Source of the DNA: Actinomycetes bacterium
GTDB taxonomy: Bacteria > Actinomycetota > Coriobacteriia > Anaerosomatales > Anaerosomataceae
Reading direction: 5' to 3'
Assembly: GCA_022839745.1 (NCBI GenBank)
Contig: JALHJB010000004.1
Coordinates: 101,139 to 165,138 of the forward strand
Length of the DNA: 64,000 bases
Numbering within the stretch: position 1 is the first letter of the stretch; every line of letters begins with the position of its first letter. The notes under the pieces are model-generated. The model was not told where the DNA came from and did no database searches. It saw nothing but the letters and a program-made list of their open reading frames with translations. A program made the translations under genes and the position numbers. Of the stretch, positions 1 to 9,269 are shown one piece after another.

Positions 1-999
1 GAGGAGATCGCTGCAGAGCCGGGCCATGCGCCGCGACTCCCGGTCGATCGCACTCACCGCCTCCTCCTGCAGCGCCGGGTCTTCAGCACCCCACGCACGC
101 AGGATGTTCACGTACCCACGGATTCCCGCCACGGGCGTGGCAAGCTCATGAGACGCGTCAGCTATGAACCGCGTCTGCGCCTCGTTGCGTCGCTGGAGGT
201 TGTCGATGAGCCGGTTCAGGGATCGGGCGAGGTCGGCCACCTCGTTATCGCCCTCCTCGGGAAGCCGGATGTCAAGCATGCCCACGTCAACGGAGTCTGC
301 TGTTCGCCGTAAGTCCTCGATCAGCGAGATCGCCCAGCGGGTGGCTCCCGCCGCGATCAGTAGCGACCCGAGCAGTCCGATAGAACCCAGGATGTACATC
401 GGCAGTCTGGTGCCATCCAGTATCTCCTCCTGTGCCGCAGGCACATATGAGACGTCGAGCACTGCCGCGTACAGCCCGGGGATCTCGATCGGCAGGTGCG
501 TCGTGTATACGCCAAGGTCGGCCTTCACGAACATGCCCACGATCAGCGGCTGCGCTCCGGGGAACGCGCGTACCGGCGTGCCGGTCCGCGCGGCCTCGAC
601 ACGCGACCTGTCGCCGGGATCATGCGGTGGATCACCAATCGACCAGGCGAGACCAAGGTCGTCGCCCGGATGCTCGGCGACATGCAGGGAGAACGAACCC
701 TCGTACACGAGTCCTTGCTCGAAGGCCGCCGGTGGCTCGGCGGTTATCTGCCGCGCGACATCCGCGCGTGCGGCCTCGCCCTCGAGCCCGGCGCGATTCG
801 CGCGCTCGTATGCCGCGTCGATCGCGTTTTGCATGGCCCGATCAGAGGCGCTGGCCAGGCGTCCGGCCGTCTCGACTGCAGCCGCCCTCATGCCCCTGGC
901 GACCAGCACATACGTGCCCACCGCAACGGATCCGATGAGCGCAAGGGCGAACACCGCGGATACGATGGCGACCCGCGCGCGTATCGTGGAGAAGCGCAC
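1..999 (-). CDS. Sensor histidine kinase, C-terminus beyond window
   Basis: Membrane sensor kinase; about 333 residues are visible and the catalytic ATPase domain lies off the left edge. The start is GTG at 999, just after the stop of the response-regulator gene, with GAGG 8 nt upstream. Order seen: short cytoplasmic N-terminus, TM1 (about residues 9-31), extracytoplasmic sensor region of about 165 residues, TM2 (about 198-215), HAMP-like linker, then a HisKA H-box with RFIADASHELATPVAGIRGY, where the His is the predicted autophosphorylation site. With the adjacent OmpR-type regulator it forms a two-component pair. The signal is unknown; the sensor region has no motif I recognise. Confidence 0.9.
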   Translation of the reverse strand, partial: MRFSTIRARVAIVSAVFALALIGSVAVGTYVLVARGMRAAAVETAGRLASASDRAMQNAIDAAYERANRAGLEGEAARADVARQITAEPPAAFEQGLVYEGSFSLHVAEHPGDDLGLAWSIGDPPHDPGDRSRVEAARTGTPVRAFPGAQPLIVGMFVKADLGVYTTHLPIEIPGLYAAVLDVSYVPAAQEEILDGTRLPMYILGSIGLLGSLLIAAGATRWAISLIEDLRRTADSVDVGMLDIRLPEEGDNEVADLARSLNRLIDNLQRRNEAQTRFIADASHELATPVAGIRGYVNILRAWGAEDPALQEEAVSAIDRESRRMARLCSDLL

Positions 1000-1005
1000 G
1001 CGACC

Positions 1006-1686
1006 TCAGCCCCTCGCGAAGAAGTACCCGACTCCCCTGATGGTCTGGATGATGCGGTTCTCGGAGTCGCCGATCTTGTTGCGAAGGTGGCAGACGAAGA
1101 CCTCGATCACATTCGAGTCGGTCGAGCGCTGCGCGCCCCATACCGCTTCGAGGATCTCATCGCGTGAGATCACACGCCCGGCGTTGTTCACCAGGTACGC
1201 CAGCAGATCGAACTCCTTGGCCGTGAGATCGAGCGGTTCGCCGTCTTTGGTCGCAAGCCGGCGCTCCGGGTCGATCGCTACACCAGAGGCCTCCGCAACA
1301 CCCACCGCCTGCGCCGGAGCGGTGCGCTTCAGGAGTGCGCGCACGCGTGACAGGAGCTCGGGGATCTCGAACGGCTTGCGAAGGTAGTCGTCCGCACCGG
1401 CCTCGAAGCCCGAGACGACATCATGGGTCTCCGCGCGCGCCGTCAGCATGAGGATCGGCATCTCGAGGCCCCGCTTGCGGATATGCCGGGCCACATCGAG
1501 CCCGTCGATACCCGGCAGCATAAGATCCAGGATTATGAGGTCGACGTCATGACCCAGGACGAGTTCGATCGCGGTGGTGCCATCGCCCGCCCGGAGCACA
1601 TCAAACCCTGCGTGCTTGAGTTCAAGCTCCACGAAGCGAGCGATCGTAGCATCGTCTTCAACGATCAAGATGGTCTGATCGGACAT
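1006..1686 (-). CDS. OmpR/PhoB-family response regulator
   Basis: DNA-binding response regulator of 226 residues, normal for the family. The receiver domain covers residues 1-120, with acidic pair D11/D12, phospho-acceptor D54 (IILDLMLPG), T82 and K104. A winged-helix trans_reg_C domain covers about residues 130-225 (RVISRDEILEAVWG, then the recognition helix and VRGVGYFF-type C-terminal wing, here IRGVGYFFARG). The gene lies immediately upstream of the sensor kinase in the same direction, so the pair is one operon. The regulon cannot be told from sequence. Confidence 0.95.
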   Translation of the reverse strand: MSDQTILIVEDDATIARFVELELKHAGFDVLRAGDGTTAIELVLGHDVDLIILDLMLPGIDGLDVARHIRKRGLEMPILMLTARAETHDVVSGFEAGADDYLRKPFEIPELLSRVRALLKRTAPAQAVGVAEASGVAIDPERRLATKDGEPLDLTAKEFDLLAYLVNNAGRVISRDEILEAVWGAQRSTDSNVIEVFVCHLRNKIGDSENRIIQTIRGVGYFFARG

Positions 1687-1753
1687 ACCAGCGCCCCCAT
1701 GCCTTGGTTGTCGTACGCGTCCCTCCCGGGCGCACGTTCATCTGTACTGGATA

Positions 1754-2785
1754 TTAACCCGCGCACAGCGCTTCGGCTATCTGAACCGTGTTCAAAGCGG
1801 CGCCCTTGCGAAGTTGGTCCGCCACGATCCACAGTTGGAGCCCATGCTCCACGCTCTCATCCCGGCGGATGCGGCCCACGTAGCAGTCGTCGGTTCCCTC
1901 CAGGAGCGCTGGCATCGGGTACAGCCGCTCGCGCGGGTCATCCAGGACAGTGACTCCCGCAGCCGCAGCGAGGACTTCGCGCGCTACAGCCACAGAGACA
2001 GGCGAATCGAACTCGATCGCCAGCGCCTCCGAATGACAGCGCAGAACCGGGACGCGAACGCACGTGACGGCGACCCCAAGAGATACGTCGCCAAGGATCT
2101 TCCGCGTCTCGACGACCATCTTCCACTCCTCTTTGGTGGAACCATCGTCCATGAACACATCGATCTGGGGGATGCAGTTGAACGCGATCCTGTGCGCGAA
2201 CGCCGAGGGAGTGGTTGCCCGACCGGCCAGGAAGTCGCCCGTCTGGCCGTACAGCTCGTCCATCGCAGCCTGCCCGGCGCCCGAGGCCGCCTGGTAGGTG
2301 GACACCACGACACGCTTGAGGGGAGCCAGCGCGCGCAGCGCGTTGAGCACGACGACCATCTGGATGGTGGAGCAGTTTGGGTTGGCGACGACGCCGCTGT
2401 GCCAGACAAGGTCACCCGCGTTCACCTCGGGAACGACCAGCGGCACGCCATCATCCATCCGGAAGGCCGATGAGTTGTCGATCATCACGCACCCGGCCGC
2501 GGTCACCGCCTCGCGCATCTCACGGGACACGGACGCGCCCGCTGAGAAGAGCGCGAGGTCGACGCCCTCGAAGCTTGCGGGGGTCATCTCCTCCACGACA
2601 AGCTCGTCGCCGGCAAACGGGATGCGGTTGCCCGCCGAACGATGTGATGCGAGCGCGATGACCCGTTCAGCGGGAAACGCGCGCTGCTCGAGGACCGCGA
2701 GCATCTCGCGACCCACCGCGCCGGTAGCGCCTGCCACGGCTACGACGGGCCGTTCGGGAAGGACGTGTGACCAGGCCATCCTCAC
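1754..2785 (-). CDS. asd: Aspartate-semialdehyde dehydrogenase
   Basis: Converts aspartyl phosphate to aspartate semialdehyde with NADPH in the Lys/Met/Thr and diaminopimelate pathway. It has 343 residues. The N-terminal nucleotide motif GATGAVGREML starts near residue 19. The catalytic Cys is C138 in ANPNCSTIQM and the acid/base His is H251 in LRCHSEAL. The start is GTG at 2785, sharing 4 bp (GTGA) with the lysC stop and preceded by GGGGAAGG; an ATG six bases further in is an alternative. The overlap implies translational coupling to lysC, the preceding enzyme of the pathway. Confidence 0.96.
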   Translation of the reverse strand: MRMAWSHVLPERPVVAVAGATGAVGREMLAVLEQRAFPAERVIALASHRSAGNRIPFAGDELVVEEMTPASFEGVDLALFSAGASVSREMREAVTAAGCVMIDNSSAFRMDDGVPLVVPEVNAGDLVWHSGVVANPNCSTIQMVVVLNALRALAPLKRVVVSTYQAASGAGQAAMDELYGQTGDFLAGRATTPSAFAHRIAFNCIPQIDVFMDDGSTKEEWKMVVETRKILGDVSLGVAVTCVRVPVLRCHSEALAIEFDSPVSVAVAREVLAAAAGVTVLDDPRERLYPMPALLEGTDDCYVGRIRRDESVEHGLQLWIVADQLRKGAALNTVQIAEALCAG

Positions 2786-4041
2786 TCACCTTCCCCGCAG
2801 CCGGGAATCGACTCGATCGTGATCTCATCCTCGGAGAGACCGAAGCTCGCGTGCAGGGCGCGCACCGCGGTAGCGGCGTCGTCACCGCTCACCACGCACG
2901 TCACCCGGATAGTCGATGTCGAAATGAGGTCGATGTTCACGCCAGCGTCCGACAGCGCCCGGAACATCTGCGCGGCAACGCCGGGGTGCGTCTTCATCCC
3001 CGCACCGATGAGTGAGATCTTGGCGATGGATTCGTCCACGACCCACTCGCGTGCGCCAAGCTCCTGCACCACGGCATCGGCAGCGCGGCGGGCCCGAACC
3101 AAATCGGTCTCCGGCACGGTGAACGAGATGTCCGTTGTGCCCGCCTCGGAGATGTTCTGGATGATCATATCCACGTTCACGTTGCTCTCCGCCATGCGCG
3201 TGAATACGGCAGCGGCGACTCCAGGGTGGTCAGGAACGTCGCGTATGGTCACCTTCGCCTCGGATGAGTCGCATGTGACACCCGAGATGATCGCCTGTTC
3301 CATGGAATCGTACGCCTCCCTCACGATGGTCCCCGGAATGTCTGTGAAGCTCGATCGGCAATGGATGACCACGCCGTGGTTGCGCGCGAACTCGACAGCG
3401 CGCAGGTTGAGCACGCCGGCGCCGTTCGCCGCGAGTTCGAGCATCGCCTCGTACGAGATCTCGTCGATCTTACGCGCGTCCGGAACGACCCGCGGATCTG
3501 CCGTGTACACACCATCCACATCGGTATAGATCTCGCAGACGTCCGCCCCCACTCCGGCCGCGATCGCCACGGCGGTGGTGTCGGAACCGCCCCTGCCCAG
3601 CGTTGTGATCTGGCCGTCCGGTGTCATGCCCTGGAACCCTGCCACGATCACGATCTGCCCGTCCTCCAGGGCGGCACGCACGCGATCGGCACGCACCTCG
3701 AGGATCTTGGCCTTTGTGTGGCCGTGATCGGTCATGATGCCCACCTGTGGGCCGGTGAACGAGATCGCACGATAGCCTGTGGCATGGATCGCCATCGCCA
3801 GCAAGGCGATAGAGACCTGCTCGCCAGTAGCGAGAAGCATGTCCATCTCGCGCTCCGGGGGCTCGGGATCGATCTGCGCGGCGAGCTCGATCAGATCGTC
3901 GGTGAAGTCGCCCATGGCAGACACCACGACAACGACCCGGTCGCCCCTGTCGGCGGCCTTCACGATCCGGTCGGCCACCACGCGCATGCGCTCGGGAGTA
4001 CCGACCGACGTACCACCATACTTCTGGACGATGATGCCCAT
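2782..4041 (-). CDS. lysC: Aspartate kinase
   Basis: Phosphorylates aspartate, the first committed step of the aspartate-family pathway. It has 419 residues. The kinase domain (about 1-245) begins with the diagnostic KYGGTSVGTPER and includes GRGGSDTTAVA. Two tandem ACT domains (about 260-405) are expected to bind a feedback amino acid at a regulatory interface, with typical motifs such as GVAAAVFTRMA and ISLIGAGMKTHPGVAAQMF. Monofunctional, not fused to homoserine dehydrogenase. It is followed directly by asd in the same operon. No lysine riboswitch is visible upstream (4042-4135). Confidence 0.96.
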   Translation of the reverse strand: MGIIVQKYGGTSVGTPERMRVVADRIVKAADRGDRVVVVVSAMGDFTDDLIELAAQIDPEPPEREMDMLLATGEQVSIALLAMAIHATGYRAISFTGPQVGIMTDHGHTKAKILEVRADRVRAALEDGQIVIVAGFQGMTPDGQITTLGRGGSDTTAVAIAAGVGADVCEIYTDVDGVYTADPRVVPDARKIDEISYEAMLELAANGAGVLNLRAVEFARNHGVVIHCRSSFTDIPGTIVREAYDSMEQAIISGVTCDSSEAKVTIRDVPDHPGVAAAVFTRMAESNVNVDMIIQNISEAGTTDISFTVPETDLVRARRAADAVVQELGAREWVVDESIAKISLIGAGMKTHPGVAAQMFRALSDAGVNIDLISTSTIRVTCVVSGDDAATAVRALHASFGLSEDEITIESIPGCGEGE

Positions 4042-4135
4042 ACGGACCTTCCATACTGGATGCGGCCGCGTCGGCCGCGCTCATGAGTGGTTGCCAGTGT
4101 ACCAACAACGGCGCCGGTTCGAGCGCCTGTGTCGA

Positions 4136-6739
4136 TCAGATCGTCGGCGAGAAACCAAGCCGCTCGGCGTGAGCGCGCATCCGCTCAGGGAGCGCCTGGA
4201 CCGACTCGCTCAGGAAGTGCTCCGCGAGACCGGCGCCGGAGGCCTCCTTGATGTGCGCGCGCATGAGGGCAAGCACGGTCTTGAGGTGCTCCACGTACTC
4301 CTCGTCGCTGAGCGCGATGCCCGACCTGTGCACGAGCCGCCCACCCTCAAGAGCGAAGGGGATGTCGCGTCCGCGAAGGTCGATATTGACCGCATGCTCA
4401 AGGTTGTTCGCCAGCCGAGGGCCGCCGAGTCTGCGGAAGCTGGTGAACAGGCCATCGCTGATCGCGATGAACACGGCCTGGGCTTCGTCAGGACCGATCG
4501 CGACCTCTCGCTCATAAAGGTCCGCTAGCGCCCATTCGCCGGTGTTGAGAGCCTCTTCGAACGCTTCGACGATCCGCGGATCGAACTGCGTTCCCGCGCA
4601 GCGCCGCAGTTCGAGCATCGCCTCTTGGTCGGAGCGTCCGCGCCGGTACGGTCTGTCGGCGACCATCGCCTCGAACGCGTCGGCCACGGTAAGCACCCTC
4701 GCCAGCATCGGGATCTCATCCCGCCTGAGTCCGGCAGGATAGCCGGTACCATCGTAGTGCTCGTGGTGGTGGCGGACCACCGGCGCTATCGGCCACGGGA
4801 ATGCAACCGGCTTGAGGATGTTCGCTCCGATCAGCGGATGGTGCCGCATCTGGCTCATCTCGGCCTCTGTCAGTTTGCCCGGCTTGAGCAGGATGTCCTC
4901 GCTGATGCCGATCTTGCCGATATCGTGCAGATACGCTGACATCTCCAGCGCGGTCATCTGCTCCTGCGACAGTCCGAGCTGCGAGCCGATCTTGAGCGCG
5001 TACGAAGCGACACCTTCCGAGTGACCGCGCGTATACGGGTCCTTTGCGTCAACGGCTGCCGCCAACGCACGAACGGTCGCCAGATACGCTTCTTGAACAC
5101 TGGAGAACAGCCCGATATTGCCGATGGCGATGGTCACATGGTTGGCGATCGTGGCAAGCAAGCGCACGTCGTCACCGGTGAACCGCCTGCCCTGATCACG
5201 CGTGCCCACCGTGATCGACCCGATCGGCCCCTCGTTGGTCTGCAGCGGCACGCACAGCGCCGCAACCGCACCGGAAAAGCTCTCGGGCTCGCGATCCCGC
5301 AGGTCAGCGGTCGCCGGGTTGAAGATGAGCGGACGCCCCTCGCGGATGACCCACTCTGACATCGAGTTGGCGGTGAGCCGGTCGCCTGGCCGCACCGTAT
5401 CGATGCCGTGGGCCGCTGTGACGCTGAGCGCCCCCGACTCACGATCGGTCAGGATGATGTAGCCGATCTCGGCCTCGAATATGCGCAGCGCCGACTCCAG
5501 CACCGACTCGAGCAACGCCTCAAGATCGAGCGTAAGACCGAGCGAGCGGCTCATCTCATAGAGCGTCGCCAGCTCCAGGACCTTCTTGGTCAGCGCGTCG
5601 CTCCGCTCGCTCAGCGAGTCGGTCATCCGGTTGAAGTTCTCGGCGAGCTCCGCGACCTCCGCAGGTCCATCGGTCTCGACCTTTGCGCTGAAGTCACCCT
5701 CGGCCAAACGTCGCGTGCTGGTGGTCAGCGCGCCGAGCGGCGTGGTCACCGACCGGACGATCCACCAGTTGAGGGAGACCAGAACGAGGACCGCGACGGC
5801 CGACCACAGCGCGATCGCCCGCATCGTGGTCATGCCCGCGGCGCGCGCAGCGGACGTCTCCACCCCGCACACGACGAATATGTGCCGCGAAGGATCGGTC
5901 GCGAGCGGGATGGCGGCCGCGCCGAGGCGGTAGTAGCCTCCGGCCGAATCGAGCACCACGGTCTTCGAGGGATCGGTGAGCAGCGAGCCGAGGGCCTCGC
6001 GAAGCACAGCACTGGACGCCGGGTCCACATTGCCCGGGTTCACGCCGTCAGGGACAACGAGCGCCATCGGACTCTCGCTACCGTCGGTGATCAGGACACC
6101 GCTGTCCTCGCCGGTGGCGAGCGACCCAACAAGTTCGTCATCGATGATCAGGGCGCTGCCAAGGACGCGCTCCCGGCCAGACCCATCAACGACATCGGTC
6201 TGTGACCATAGGGCATACCCGGTGCCGTAGGGGATGATCACCGGCTTGCCCAGGGCGATGGCCGTCTCCCATGCGGCACGATCCGGCAAGTAGACATCGT
6301 CGGGATCGACCCCGGAGGAGACAGCGGCCACAACGCCGCCCCGGCTGTCGCTCAACACGATCATATCCACGTCGAGCGCTTCGTTCGCGAAGCGCAGATG
6401 CCCCTCGATCTCAGCCGGCGTACCGGACGTGATGATGGACTGGAATCCCGGCTGCATCGCCAGGACCGTGAGCGCCCGCACTGAGCTTGAAGCGTGATGG
6501 CCAAGATCGGCGATCACATACTCGGTGGTCGCCCGGACGCTCTCTTCGCTCCGCTCGGCCGTGAAGTCGCCGATGACCCTCACGGAGACCACCGTGGCCA
6601 CGATGCCGATCAGCACAGAGACGATGACAAGCGGCCAGATGATCTGGCTGCCGAGACGTCTGCCGAACGGACTCTTGATCATGCAGGGCTGCTCCGGGAC
6701 GTGTTCGACGGGAGGGGTGCGCCCTCCATCACGGCGCAC
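4136..6739 (-). CDS. Membrane sensor with HAMP, GAF and HD-GYP domains
   Basis: Predicted cyclic-di-GMP phosphodiesterase under sensory control. Order: TM1 at about residues 33-55, a large extracytoplasmic dCACHE-like domain, TM2 near 310-330, HAMP (about 331-385), GAF (about 405-545), HD-GYP (about 560-730), and about 130 further C-terminal residues of unknown role. The HD motif is in YLHDIGKIG and the GYP motif in DGTGYPAGL. HD-GYP proteins of this type hydrolyse c-di-GMP; activity here is inferred. The listed start is GTG at 6739 with weak ribosome-binding context; ATG at 6682, opening MIKSPFGRRLG, is at least as plausible. Confidence 0.9.
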   Translation of the reverse strand: MRRDGGRTPPVEHVPEQPCMIKSPFGRRLGSQIIWPLVIVSVLIGIVATVVSVRVIGDFTAERSEESVRATTEYVIADLGHHASSSVRALTVLAMQPGFQSIITSGTPAEIEGHLRFANEALDVDMIVLSDSRGGVVAAVSSGVDPDDVYLPDRAAWETAIALGKPVIIPYGTGYALWSQTDVVDGSGRERVLGSALIIDDELVGSLATGEDSGVLITDGSESPMALVVPDGVNPGNVDPASSAVLREALGSLLTDPSKTVVLDSAGGYYRLGAAAIPLATDPSRHIFVVCGVETSAARAAGMTTMRAIALWSAVAVLVLVSLNWWIVRSVTTPLGALTTSTRRLAEGDFSAKVETDGPAEVAELAENFNRMTDSLSERSDALTKKVLELATLYEMSRSLGLTLDLEALLESVLESALRIFEAEIGYIILTDRESGALSVTAAHGIDTVRPGDRLTANSMSEWVIREGRPLIFNPATADLRDREPESFSGAVAALCVPLQTNEGPIGSITVGTRDQGRRFTGDDVRLLATIANHVTIAIGNIGLFSSVQEAYLATVRALAAAVDAKDPYTRGHSEGVASYALKIGSQLGLSQEQMTALEMSAYLHDIGKIGISEDILLKPGKLTEAEMSQMRHHPLIGANILKPVAFPWPIAPVVRHHHEHYDGTGYPAGLRRDEIPMLARVLTVADAFEAMVADRPYRRGRSDQEAMLELRRCAGTQFDPRIVEAFEEALNTGEWALADLYEREVAIGPDEAQAVFIAISDGLFTSFRRLGGPRLANNLEHAVNIDLRGRDIPFALEGGRLVHRSGIALSDEEYVEHLKTVLALMRAHIKEASGAGLAEHFLSESVQALPERMRAHAERLGFSPTI

Positions 6740-6758
6740 TCCGTGGCCATTCTAGCAT

Positions 6759-6791
6759 CGAGGGCCCCGACATCAGATGCCGGGGCCCTCG
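6759..6791 (-). terminator. Stem-loop after porB
   Basis: An 11-bp perfect inverted repeat, CGAGGGCCCCG and its complement, flanks an 11-nt loop. It lies 24 bp beyond the porB stop and just before the HD-GYP gene. There is no clear U-run, so termination efficiency is uncertain. Confidence 0.6.
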
Positions 6792-6814
6792 GTTGTCAAT
6801 GCTCGTGGGAAGGA

Positions 6815-7747
6815 CTACTCCGCGGCGCAGCGCTTGAGGACACCCTCGTACGCGCGGTCCACATCGGCCTGGATCTCGGCGAGCAGCGCCTCGTTGCCAG
6901 GGGCGAACAGGTGCTTGAAGCGACCTTGCGGCTTGAGGAACTCCTCGATCGGCTTCTTGTTGGCGACCCGCACCGTCTGACGCCACACGCCGTCTTCGAC
7001 CTCGTAGACCGGCCAGAAGCCCGTCTGCACCGCAAGCTTGGCGATCTCGACGGTCATCGACGAGGGGATACGCCAGCCACGGGGACACGGTGCGAAGACG
7101 TTCAGGAACGCCGGACCGGGCGTGTTGAACGCCTTCTCTGCCTTGGCGGTAAGGTCCTTCCAGTGCGAGATCGACGCCTGCGCCGCGTACGGCACGCCAT
7201 GCGCGGCGATGATCGCGGTCAGGTCCTTGCGGACCTGACGCTTGCCCGCCTGCGCCACACCGACCTCGGAGGTGGTCGCCCAGGCGCCCTTCGGCGTAGC
7301 GGACGACCGCTGGATGCCGGTGTTCATATACGCACCGTTGTCGTAGCACACGTAGACCATGTCGTGCCCGCGCTCCATGGCACCGGAAAGCGCCTGGAGG
7401 CCGATGTCGTACGTACCGCCGTCACCGCCGAAGGCGACGAAGCGGACCTTCTTGTCGGCGTCGATCTTGCCCGCGCGCTTGAGACCGGCGAACGCGGCCT
7501 CCACGCCGGAGATCGTCGCAGCCGCGTTCTCGAACGCGTTGTGGATGAACGGGGTCTTCCACGACGAGTATGGGTAGATCGTGGTGGACACCTCGAGGCA
7601 TCCGGTCGCGCAACCGACGACGACCGGGTCCTCGCCCGCGCCCAGCAGCACCTGGCGTACGGCGACCGAGGCGCCGCACCCGGCGCAGAGCCGGTGACCG
7701 CCGGCGAGACGGTCCTCGCGATGTGTGAGTTCCTTCAGGTTCGCCAT
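6815..7747 (-). CDS. porB: Pyruvate:ferredoxin oxidoreductase, beta subunit
   Basis: Thiamine-diphosphate-binding subunit of a four-subunit 2-oxoacid:ferredoxin oxidoreductase that interconverts pyruvate, CoA and acetyl-CoA plus CO2 and reduced ferredoxin. It has 310 residues. The cluster-binding Cys begin with RLCAGCGASV (C21, C24), with later Cys in GCATGCLEV and APCPRGW. The ThDP/Mg motif region is FGGDGGTYDIGLQAL. The start is ATG at 7747; the open frame continues upstream but that extension overlaps porA and has no homologous character. Last gene of porC-porD-porA-porB. Confidence 0.94.
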   Translation of the reverse strand: MANLKELTHREDRLAGGHRLCAGCGASVAVRQVLLGAGEDPVVVGCATGCLEVSTTIYPYSSWKTPFIHNAFENAAATISGVEAAFAGLKRAGKIDADKKVRFVAFGGDGGTYDIGLQALSGAMERGHDMVYVCYDNGAYMNTGIQRSSATPKGAWATTSEVGVAQAGKRQVRKDLTAIIAAHGVPYAAQASISHWKDLTAKAEKAFNTPGPAFLNVFAPCPRGWRIPSSMTVEIAKLAVQTGFWPVYEVEDGVWRQTVRVANKKPIEEFLKPQGRFKHLFAPGNEALLAEIQADVDRAYEGVLKRCAAE

Positions 7748-7751
7748 GGTC

Positions 7752-8948
7752 TTACGCCTCCTCTCGCGCGCCGAGGTAGACGAGGCTACCCGGAGCCACA
7801 CCGCCTGCGGCGATGTCTGACAGATCCTGGTACACGCGCTCGATGAGCTCGAGCCGAACGTCCGCGCCGCCAAGCCCGTAGATGTAGCCGACGACCGGCA
7901 CGCGAGCCTCAGCGTCGTAGAGCGCACTGCGCGTCTCGAGGAAGAGCGGTCCACCCTCGGCACCGAAGGACTCGGCGCGGTCGAGCACGGCCACGGCCTT
8001 GACGCCCTTGAGCGCGGCGGCGAGCTCAGCGTACGGGAAGGGACGCCACACGCGGACCTTGACCACGCCCACCTTCTCGCCCTGGGCGCGCAGCTCGCGC
8101 GCCACATGCCGGGCGTTGCCGGCGGTGGAGCCGAGCACCACGATCGCGGTCTCGGCGTCGTCCATGCCCCACGTGTCGATCACGTCGAACGGACGCCCGG
8201 AGATCTGGGCGTACTCATCGCCGACCTGCTTGATCACGGTGCGAGCGCTCTCCATGGCCTCACGCTGCTGGCGCTTGAACTCGAAGAACGGGCCGCCGAG
8301 CCCGGCGAACGAGCCGTGCAGCGCCGGGGCCTCGGTGTTCAGGAGCGGGTTCTTGGGCCGGTACTCGCCCACAAAACCGCTGACCGACGCGTCGTCGAGC
8401 ACGTCGACCCGGTCGATCGAGTGCGTGGTGATGAAGCCATCGAGCGTGCTCATCACGGGGAGCATGACGTCGGGGTGCTCGGCGATACGCACGGCCATGA
8501 TGGTGTTGTCGTACGCCTCCTGCGCGGTCTCCGCGAAGAAGGTGACCCAGCCAGTGTCGCGAGCGCCCATGATGTCGCTGTGGTCGCAGTGGATGTTGAT
8601 CGGCGCTGAGAGCGCACGGTTGGCGTTGGCCATGACGATCGGCAGACGCATACCGGCGGCGATGTGCAGCTCCTCCCACATGAGGGCAAGGCCCTGCGAG
8701 GAGGTGGCGGTCATGACGCGGGCGCCGGCAGCCGAAGCGCCGACGCACGCGCTCATCGCGGAGTGCTCGGACTCGACGGTCACATACTCGCAGTCGGTCC
8801 TGCCCTTGGCGACGAAGCCGGCGAACTCCTCGACGATCGTGGTCTGCGGGGTGATCGGGTACGCGGCCATCACGTTGGGCTTGCACTGGCGCATCGCCTC
8901 GGCGACGACGCTGTTGCCGGTGGTCGCGAGTGTCTTGTGTTCGGCCAT
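7752..8948 (-). CDS. porA: Pyruvate:ferredoxin oxidoreductase, alpha subunit
   Basis: Substrate/ThDP pyrimidine-domain subunit, 398 residues. Family landmarks are the N-terminal TTGNSVVAEAMR, YPITPQTTIVEEFA, and the region APINIHCDHSDIMGARDTGW, which is typical of pyruvate-specific PorA. The C-terminal transketolase-like domain holds IVVLGSTAGNAR. Four bases separate its stop from porB. Substrate specificity for pyruvate rather than another 2-oxoacid is inferred from similarity to characterised PorA proteins. Confidence 0.94.
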   Translation of the reverse strand: MAEHKTLATTGNSVVAEAMRQCKPNVMAAYPITPQTTIVEEFAGFVAKGRTDCEYVTVESEHSAMSACVGASAAGARVMTATSSQGLALMWEELHIAAGMRLPIVMANANRALSAPINIHCDHSDIMGARDTGWVTFFAETAQEAYDNTIMAVRIAEHPDVMLPVMSTLDGFITTHSIDRVDVLDDASVSGFVGEYRPKNPLLNTEAPALHGSFAGLGGPFFEFKRQQREAMESARTVIKQVGDEYAQISGRPFDVIDTWGMDDAETAIVVLGSTAGNARHVARELRAQGEKVGVVKVRVWRPFPYAELAAALKGVKAVAVLDRAESFGAEGGPLFLETRSALYDAEARVPVVGYIYGLGGADVRLELIERVYQDLSDIAAGGVAPGSLVYLGAREEA

Positions 8949-9269
8949 CTACTTCACCTCCGGCAGTTCGCAGCCTTCAGGGACCATCTCGATCGCATCG
9001 ACCGGGCAGACCTGCGCGCAGATGCCGCAGCCCTTGCAGTGGTCGAGATCGAACGTGGTGACCTTCTCGTCGGCCACGTTGATCGATGAATCGGGACACA
9101 CGATCCAGCACAGCAGGCACTGGGTGCACTTCTCGTCGCTGCGCCAGGGGCGCTCGCTGCGCCACCCGCCGGTGATGTAGTCGTTGCTGTTGCCGGCGTC
9201 CGGGATCACGGCGCCCGGAGGGAACTGCTGGTAGGTCCACTCGTCCATCTTGGAGATGTCCCACGTCAT
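8949..9269 (-). CDS. porD: Pyruvate:ferredoxin oxidoreductase, delta subunit (2x[4Fe-4S])
   Basis: Ferredoxin-like electron-transfer subunit of 106 residues. Two CxxCxxCxxxCP-type motifs bind [4Fe-4S] clusters: CTQCLLCWIVCP and CKGCGICAQVCP. They pass electrons from the ThDP site to soluble ferredoxin. The start overlaps the porC stop by 4 bp (ATGA), and its stop abuts porA, so the four subunits are translated as a coupled set. Confidence 0.95.
   Translation of the reverse strand: MTWDISKMDEWTYQQFPPGAVIPDAGNSNDYITGGWRSERPWRSDEKCTQCLLCWIVCPDSSINVADEKVTTFDLDHCKGCGICAQVCPVDAIEMVPEGCELPEVK

Noticed and set aside
4042..4135. Lysine riboswitch upstream of lysC
   Set aside because: The region is too short and shows none of the conserved aptamer elements.
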